NCBI GenBank assembly: GCA_934271465.1
Contig: CAKQRQ010000005.1
Span: 1 to 64,000 of the forward strand
Source: an uncultured Alphaproteobacteria bacterium
GTDB lineage: Bacteria; Pseudomonadota; Alphaproteobacteria; RF32; CAG-239
Reading direction: 5' to 3'
Length of the DNA: 64,000 bases
The notes under the pieces were generated by a model. It made no database searches, had not been told where the DNA came from, and was given only the letters and a program-made list of their open reading frames with translations. Positions 60,064 through 64,000 of this stretch are shown one piece after another. Every line of letters begins with the position of its first letter. Positions within the stretch are counted from its first letter, which is position 1. The position numbers and the translations under genes are program-made.

Positions 60064-61157
60064 GCCACAAGGCGAGGCAAAATATAGTCCAAAAGTAAAA
60101 ATCCTTTTGCCGAGGCTTTGAGTGTGTCGTTTGTTTCTTCAATCAGATTTTCGGACAGCGCTTCTTTTTTGAAGCTGGTGTCTAAAAAGGTTTCCAACGG
60201 CTGTCCGATAATCTCGGCAAAGCGGTCTTTGTTGAGGCCTTTCGTTAGGCGCAGTCCCATCAGAATCAATTCTTCGGCGCGTTCCTCCGGCGATAGTTCT
60301 TCCAGATGAACGAGGTCGGTTTGGGCAAAAAATCGATTACCTTTTTTGAAACGTCCGTGCGCAGTTTGCCCGATACCGATATAATCCCGTCCTGTCCAAT
60401 AGACCAGATTATGCTTTGAGGCGAATCCGTTTTGAGCATAGTTGGAAACTTCGTATTTGAGATAGCCTTTCGGGGCTAAAAACTTTTCTGTTTCAGTATA
60501 AAGCTCTGTGGCTTTTTCTTCATCTAAAGGCTTAATGTTTTTACGGAAAAACAAGGTGTTTTCTTCGATTGTGAGCTGATAAAGCGAGATATGTTTTAGC
60601 CCGAAAGCGCACAGCGTGTCAAGCTGTTTTTGCCAGCCGGCCAAGGTTTGATTGGGCAGCGCATAGATTAAATCGACCGAGTGGTTGTCAAAGTTTTTCA
60701 ACACGGAGTCAATGGCGCTAAGCGCTTCACGGGCGGTATGCGTGCGTCCCAGAAATTTGAGCCCTTGGTCATCTAAGGACTGAACGCCCAAAGACAGTCT
60801 GTTGATGCCGCTTTGGCGCAAATCGGCGAAGAGCGTTGGCGTTTGGGTGTTTGGGTTTGCCTCAAGCGTGATTTCAATATGCTCGTCTGTCGGCCACAGG
60901 GCGGTAATTTTATTAAGTATTCGCTCAATGTTTTGCGGCTGTATCAGCGAAGGGGTTCCGCCGCCGAAAAAAACAGAGATAATTTTTCGTTCGGGTAGGA
61001 GTTCTTTGTATTTTTCAAGCTGGTTCAGATAGCCGTCGATGATTTTGTTCTGGTCGACATTTTTTTGAACACGGCTGAAAAAGTCGCAATAGGGGCACTT
61101 GCTGCGGCAGAACGGCCAATGTAGATAGATGCTGAGATCAGAGGCTGAATCCGTCAT
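60060..61157 (-). CDS. hemW: Radical SAM protein HemW (heme chaperone/HemN-like)
   Basis: A 365-residue radical-SAM protein with C17, C21 and C24 in LHWPFCRSKCPYCDFFS, VFFGGGTPSLIQPQNIERIL, RLSLGVQSLDDQGLKFLGRTH, and the C-terminal HemN domain (LILMGLRLTKGLN). The branch lacks the CxxxCxxC-xC of true HemN (it has F after C24: CDFF), so HemW, which inserts heme, is the better name than coproporphyrinogen oxidase. It overlaps hslU by one base (TAATG). Confidence 0.88.
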   Translation of the reverse strand: MTDSASDLSIYLHWPFCRSKCPYCDFFSRVQKNVDQNKIIDGYLNQLEKYKELLPERKIISVFFGGGTPSLIQPQNIERILNKITALWPTDEHIEITLEANPNTQTPTLFADLRQSGINRLSLGVQSLDDQGLKFLGRTHTAREALSAIDSVLKNFDNHSVDLIYALPNQTLAGWQKQLDTLCAFGLKHISLYQLTIEENTLFFRKNIKPLDEEKATELYTETEKFLAPKGYLKYEVSNYAQNGFASKHNLVYWTGRDYIGIGQTAHGRFKKGNRFFAQTDLVHLEELSPEERAEELILMGLRLTKGLNKDRFAEIIGQPLETFLDTSFKKEALSENLIEETNDTLKASAKGFLLLDYILPRLVA

Positions 61158-62464
61158 TACAGGATAAACTTCGACAAATCGGTGTGGACGGTGTATTTGC
61201 TCAGTTTTTCCTCAACGAAATCCGTGGTAATCGTCAACTCTTGTCCGCTCTTGTCTGCCGCCGTGAAGCTGATGTCCTCAAGCAAAATTTCTAAGACCGT
61301 GTGCAGGCGGCGCGCGCCGATGTTTTCGACATTTTCATTGATGGCAACGGCAATGTCGGCAATCTTGTCAATGGCGGCGGGTTCAAATTTCAGTTTGAAA
61401 TTTTCGGTGCCGAGCAGGGCAATATATTGCTCAATCAGGTTGGCCTCGGGTTCAGTCAAAATGCGCACAAAGTCGTTGTGCGTCAGGGCATGAAGCTCAA
61501 CCCTTATCGGCAGACGCCCCTGAAGTTCGGGCAGCATGTCCGACGGTTTGGCCAGATGAAAAGCACCTGAGCAAATAAATAAGATGTGGTCAGTTTTAAT
61601 CATGCCGTATTTTGTGGAAACGGTTGTGCCCTCAATCAGCGGAAGTAAATCCCTCTGAACACCCTCGCGGGAGACATCGCCGCGGGTTCCTTCGGTCTTG
61701 CCGGTAATCTTGTCAATCTCGTCAATAAAGACAATGCCGTCATTTTCGACCGCACGGACAGCCTCGGAGATAATGGCGTCGTCGTCCAGCAGTTTGTCGC
61801 ATTCTTCATCAACCAGAGCTTTAAAGGCTTCGGCAACTTTGAGTTTGCGCGTTTTGTATTTTTGCGGCGCGCCGCCCATCAAATCGCCAAGGCTTATCAT
61901 GCCCATGGAGGCGCCGGGCATGCCGGGGATATCGATTGTCGGCATGGAAGAAGAGGCGCTTTCGAGCAAGGAAATTTCAACTTCGCGCTCGTCGATTTGG
62001 TGCTGGCGGAACAGTTGTAAAAATTTGGCTTTTGTTTCTTCGCCGGCCGTTTCGCCGACCAAGGCCTCAATCAAACGTTCTTCGGCGGCTTCTTCGGCCT
62101 TGGCGCAGACGCTTTTGCGCATCTGCTTGCGAGTTTGGCCGATGGCAATCTCAACCAAATCGCGGATAATGCTTTCGACATCACGGCCGACATAGCCGAT
62201 TTCGGTAAATTTTGTCGCCTCGACTTTAATAAAAGGGGCTTTGGCCAGTTTTGCCAAACGGCGGGAAATTTCTGTTTTGCCGACGCCGGTCGGGCCAATC
62301 ATCAAAATGTTTTTCGGCACAATTTCTTCTTTGAGTTTATCGGGCAGCTGCATTCGGCGCCATCTGTTGCGCAAGGCAACGGCGACGGCTTTTTTGGCTT
62401 CTTCCTGACCGATAATATATTTGTCAAGTTCCGAAACGATTTCACGCGGGCTGAAATTAGTCAT
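61157..62464 (-). CDS. hslU: ATP-dependent protease ATPase subunit HslU
   Basis: AAA+ unfoldase of the HslUV proteasome-like protease. The 435 residues have Walker A GPTGVGKT at 57-64, the pore-loop/ATEVGYVGRDVESIIRDL sequence (here KFTEIGYVGRDVESIIRDL), Walker B GIVFIDEIDKI, and ENIGARRLHTVLE near the end. The insertion domain (about 130-200) is present. Overlaps hslV by eight bases. Confidence 0.95.
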   Translation of the reverse strand: MTNFSPREIVSELDKYIIGQEEAKKAVAVALRNRWRRMQLPDKLKEEIVPKNILMIGPTGVGKTEISRRLAKLAKAPFIKVEATKFTEIGYVGRDVESIIRDLVEIAIGQTRKQMRKSVCAKAEEAAEERLIEALVGETAGEETKAKFLQLFRQHQIDEREVEISLLESASSSMPTIDIPGMPGASMGMISLGDLMGGAPQKYKTRKLKVAEAFKALVDEECDKLLDDDAIISEAVRAVENDGIVFIDEIDKITGKTEGTRGDVSREGVQRDLLPLIEGTTVSTKYGMIKTDHILFICSGAFHLAKPSDMLPELQGRLPIRVELHALTHNDFVRILTEPEANLIEQYIALLGTENFKLKFEPAAIDKIADIAVAINENVENIGARRLHTVLEILLEDISFTAADKSGQELTITTDFVEEKLSKYTVHTDLSKFIL

Positions 62465-62987
62465 TGGTAATGCTTTCCATAATAACGTTGTGGTTTGTGA
62501 AAATATCTATGTCTCCGGCAATTTTCATGGCTTTTGCGGCGATATCTTCAAGCTTGAGTCCTTTGATATCATAGAGGGCTTTGGCGGCGGCCATGGCATA
62601 ATTTCCGCCGGAGCCGATGCCGATAATTCCGTCGTCGGGTTCCATGACTTCGCCCGTGCCCGAGATGACCAGAGAGGTGTCTTTGTCGGCCACTATCATA
62701 AAGGCTTGGAGCTGGCGCAGATATTTGTCCATGCGCCAATCTTTGGCCAATTCGACAGCGGCGCGTTTGAGCTGGTTGGTATGTTTTTCCAGTTTGGCTT
62801 CAAGTCTCTCAATCAGCGTCATTCCGTCGGCAGCCGCACCGGCAAATCCGGCAATGATGTTTCCGTTGCCGATGCGGCGAACCTTGATTGAATGAGATTT
62901 GAAGACGACGCTTTCGCCTAAGGTTGCCTGTCCGTCGCCGGCCATTACAACCTGATTGCCTTTTCTGATACATAAAATAGTTGTCAT
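62457..62987 (-). CDS. hslV: ATP-dependent protease subunit HslV
   Basis: Threonine protease of HslUV. The 176-residue protein starts MTTILCIRKGNQVVMAGDGQATLG; removal of Met exposes the catalytic Thr, as required. AAAGGA lies upstream of 62987. The longer frame to 63047 would block the N-terminal Thr, so it is rejected. GSGGNYAMAAAKAL is typical. Confidence 0.95.
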   Translation of the reverse strand: MTTILCIRKGNQVVMAGDGQATLGESVVFKSHSIKVRRIGNGNIIAGFAGAAADGMTLIERLEAKLEKHTNQLKRAAVELAKDWRMDKYLRQLQAFMIVADKDTSLVISGTGEVMEPDDGIIGIGSGGNYAMAAAKALYDIKGLKLEDIAAKAMKIAGDIDIFTNHNVIMESITND

Positions 62988-63056
62988 TTGAAATCCTTTT
63001 GATGAGGTTAATACCTTATATCTAGGTAAAATTCCGGCGTTATGCAAGAGGAATGC

Positions 63057-63095
63057 GCAAAAAAATGCCCCGATTTTTGAAGCGTCGGGGCATTG
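63057..63095 (-). terminator. Terminator of the leftward trypsin-fold gene
   Basis: AATGCCCCGA / TCGGGGCATT with an 11-base loop; on the minus strand a run of T follows (63063-63057). It lies between that gene and hslV, so hslVU-hemW need a promoter of their own. Confidence 0.85.
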
Positions 63096-63112
63096 GACTT
63101 ATGCGACGAGGT

Positions 63113-64000
63113 TTATTTTCTCTTAAGTGCCTCAACCGGTTTGGGCGATGTATCAGCTTTTGAATTGTCGATGGCATCGGCAATCGGCGTGTAGACGCGA
63201 ACTGGTTTCGGCTTTTCGACGACAGGCGCCTGACCGCAAATTTCAAGTCCGAGGCTCTTTAACGCCGTCTCAATCGGGATAAACAAATCCGGCGAGGTGT
63301 CTGTCTTTTTGGTTTCGTGCGCAATGCCGATAATATTTCCTTTTTGATCAATCAAAGCGCCGCCCAAAGTGACTGTCTGGACAAAAGTATCAACGATAAT
63401 TTCCGCACCACGGTCTTCAGACCAGCGATAGCCGATGACGCGGCCTTCGTTGTCAATATAGTTTTCGCCGTCTTCATCAAAGTTCAAAAGACCAAGCGTC
63501 AACAAAATATCCTGATTGACTTCAGGCAATGTCAAAGACATCGGCAAGGGTTGGTAAGCAGTCGGTTTGTCGAGCAGCAGAACAGCCACATTCTTTGTCG
63601 GGTTGACGCGGAAAGCCGAGGCTTTGAAGCTCTTGCCGTTGATTGTTTTCAAATCATAGGCGTTGTTGTCTTTTTGAATCAAATCGGCTGATGTCAGAAC
63701 CAGATTATCGGCAATAATCAGACCGGCGCCTTTTTTGCCCGAGGCATTTTCGACAGAAACAATAGAAGCTCTCAATTTGTAGAGATTTTCCGGTTTCAGG
63801 TTTTCAAAAGGCGGGTTGTTTTGGATGCAAAACTGATTGTCAATCGAGGCAAAGGCCGACTCGCCGACGGTGTTGATTTCGATGTTGCTTCCAAAGCCCG
63901 TTGATCCGCCGTCTTCGGTAACTTGAGCTTCTTTGAGCGTGTCAATCTCAAGCGGAATATCAACAAAGTAATCATCGGTTAATTTGATTTCTTCCGGTGT
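63113..64000 (-). CDS. Trypsin-fold (S1/HtrA-like) protein without catalytic triad; 5' end beyond window
   Basis: The frame is open from 63113 to the right edge, so the start lies outside; the apparent TTG start at 63775 is internal. From the edge, an acidic region (TPEEIKLTDDYFVDIPLEID) and a Cys (NQFCIQNNP) lead into a chymotrypsin-like domain: GAGLIIADNLVLTSADLI (first-barrel His strand, His replaced by Asp), NPTKNVAVLLLDKP (Asp strand, Asp replaced by Asn), and QTVTLGGALIDQKGNIIGIAHE (Ser strand, Ser replaced by Leu in TLGGAL). All three catalytic residues are missing, so it should be a pseudo-protease. A Pro/Lys-rich tail closes it. A signal peptide, if any, lies outside. Confidence 0.75.
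   Translation of the reverse strand, partial: TPEEIKLTDDYFVDIPLEIDTLKEAQVTEDGGSTGFGSNIEINTVGESAFASIDNQFCIQNNPPFENLKPENLYKLRASIVSVENASGKKGAGLIIADNLVLTSADLIQKDNNAYDLKTINGKSFKASAFRVNPTKNVAVLLLDKPTAYQPLPMSLTLPEVNQDILLTLGLLNFDEDGENYIDNEGRVIGYRWSEDRGAEIIVDTFVQTVTLGGALIDQKGNIIGIAHETKKTDTSPDLFIPIETALKSLGLEICGQAPVVEKPKPVRVYTPIADAIDNSKADTSPKPVEALKRK

Noticed and set aside
60060..61157. Naming this gene hemN
   Set aside because: The radical-SAM motif is followed by DFF rather than the extra Cys of true coproporphyrinogen dehydrogenase, and the length fits HemW.

Overview
This window is a chromosomal segment of an AT-rich (by eye, about 40-45% GC) alphaproteobacterium. No rRNA, plasmid or complete mobile element is visible, and nearly every stretch codes. 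The assignment rests on gene orders I know from that class: miaB-phoH-ybeY-lnt-xre, tadA facing rluB-rsmD, ftsEX facing a zinc-ribbon gene, hslVU, a CarD regulator, and small alphaproteobacterial families such as the DUF2125-like protein. The AT-richness, the absence of respiratory or flagellar operons and the Cys-rich or orphan surface-type proteins would suit one of the uncultured host-associated (gut) lineages. That last step is inference.

Layout. 1-650: a long imperfect hairpin and a decayed gene. 650-6.7 kb: a polyprenol/diacylglycerol-kinase-like gene, then a leftward miaB-phoH-ybeY-lnt-xre operon. 6.8-11.0 kb: rightward TerB, unknown, yggT-yggU-folD, a receiver-like gene and a DedA gene. 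11.0-15.4 kb: leftward metK-trmB-sugar transporter-mnmA. 15.5-18.5 kb: a DUF2769 gene pair, then a U32 tRNA hydroxylase and a DUF3108 protein. 18.6-28.6 kb: a rightward cell-wall block, ddl-miaA-mreB-mreC-mreD-mrdA-rodA, followed by two tandem paralogues that look like degenerate GGDEF-EAL proteins. 28.6-29.6 kb: a small AT-rich accessory patch holding an intact paralogue of the decayed gene at the left edge. 29.5-42.2 kb: housekeeping genes (cca, tadA, rluB, rsmD, plsC-like, ydcF-like, ftsEX, ispA, xseB, rnd, aspS). 42.2-47.3 kb: accessory region with a (CA)20 microsatellite inside a small transcription unit, an 854-residue orphan protein, a CNNM/CBS transporter and an ankyrin protein. 47.4-64 kb: tRNA-Thr(TGT), DUF4139, glmM, several secreted or membrane orphans including a 32-cysteine protein, carD, apaG, hslO, recX, hemW, hslUV and a trypsin-fold protein that has lost its catalytic triad.

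Two themes dominate. One is RNA processing and modification: miaA and miaB (i6A then ms2i6A37), mnmA and trhP (wobble U34), tadA (I34), trmB (m7G46), cca, rluB, rsmD, ybeY and rnd. The other is the envelope: the Rod elongation complex, ftsEX, lnt, glmM, ddl and several secreted proteins.

Most promising unexplained points: (1) the tandem degenerate GGDEF-EAL pair next to the Rod genes; (2) the (CA)20 tract in a small unit with its own promoter-like and terminator signals, whose upstream sequence blocks recur before the ankyrin gene 4.4 kb away; (3) the pseudo-protease at the right edge; (4) the Cys-repeat secreted protein; (5) the decayed and intact paralogue pair; (6) an MnmA lacking the usual second catalytic cysteine.
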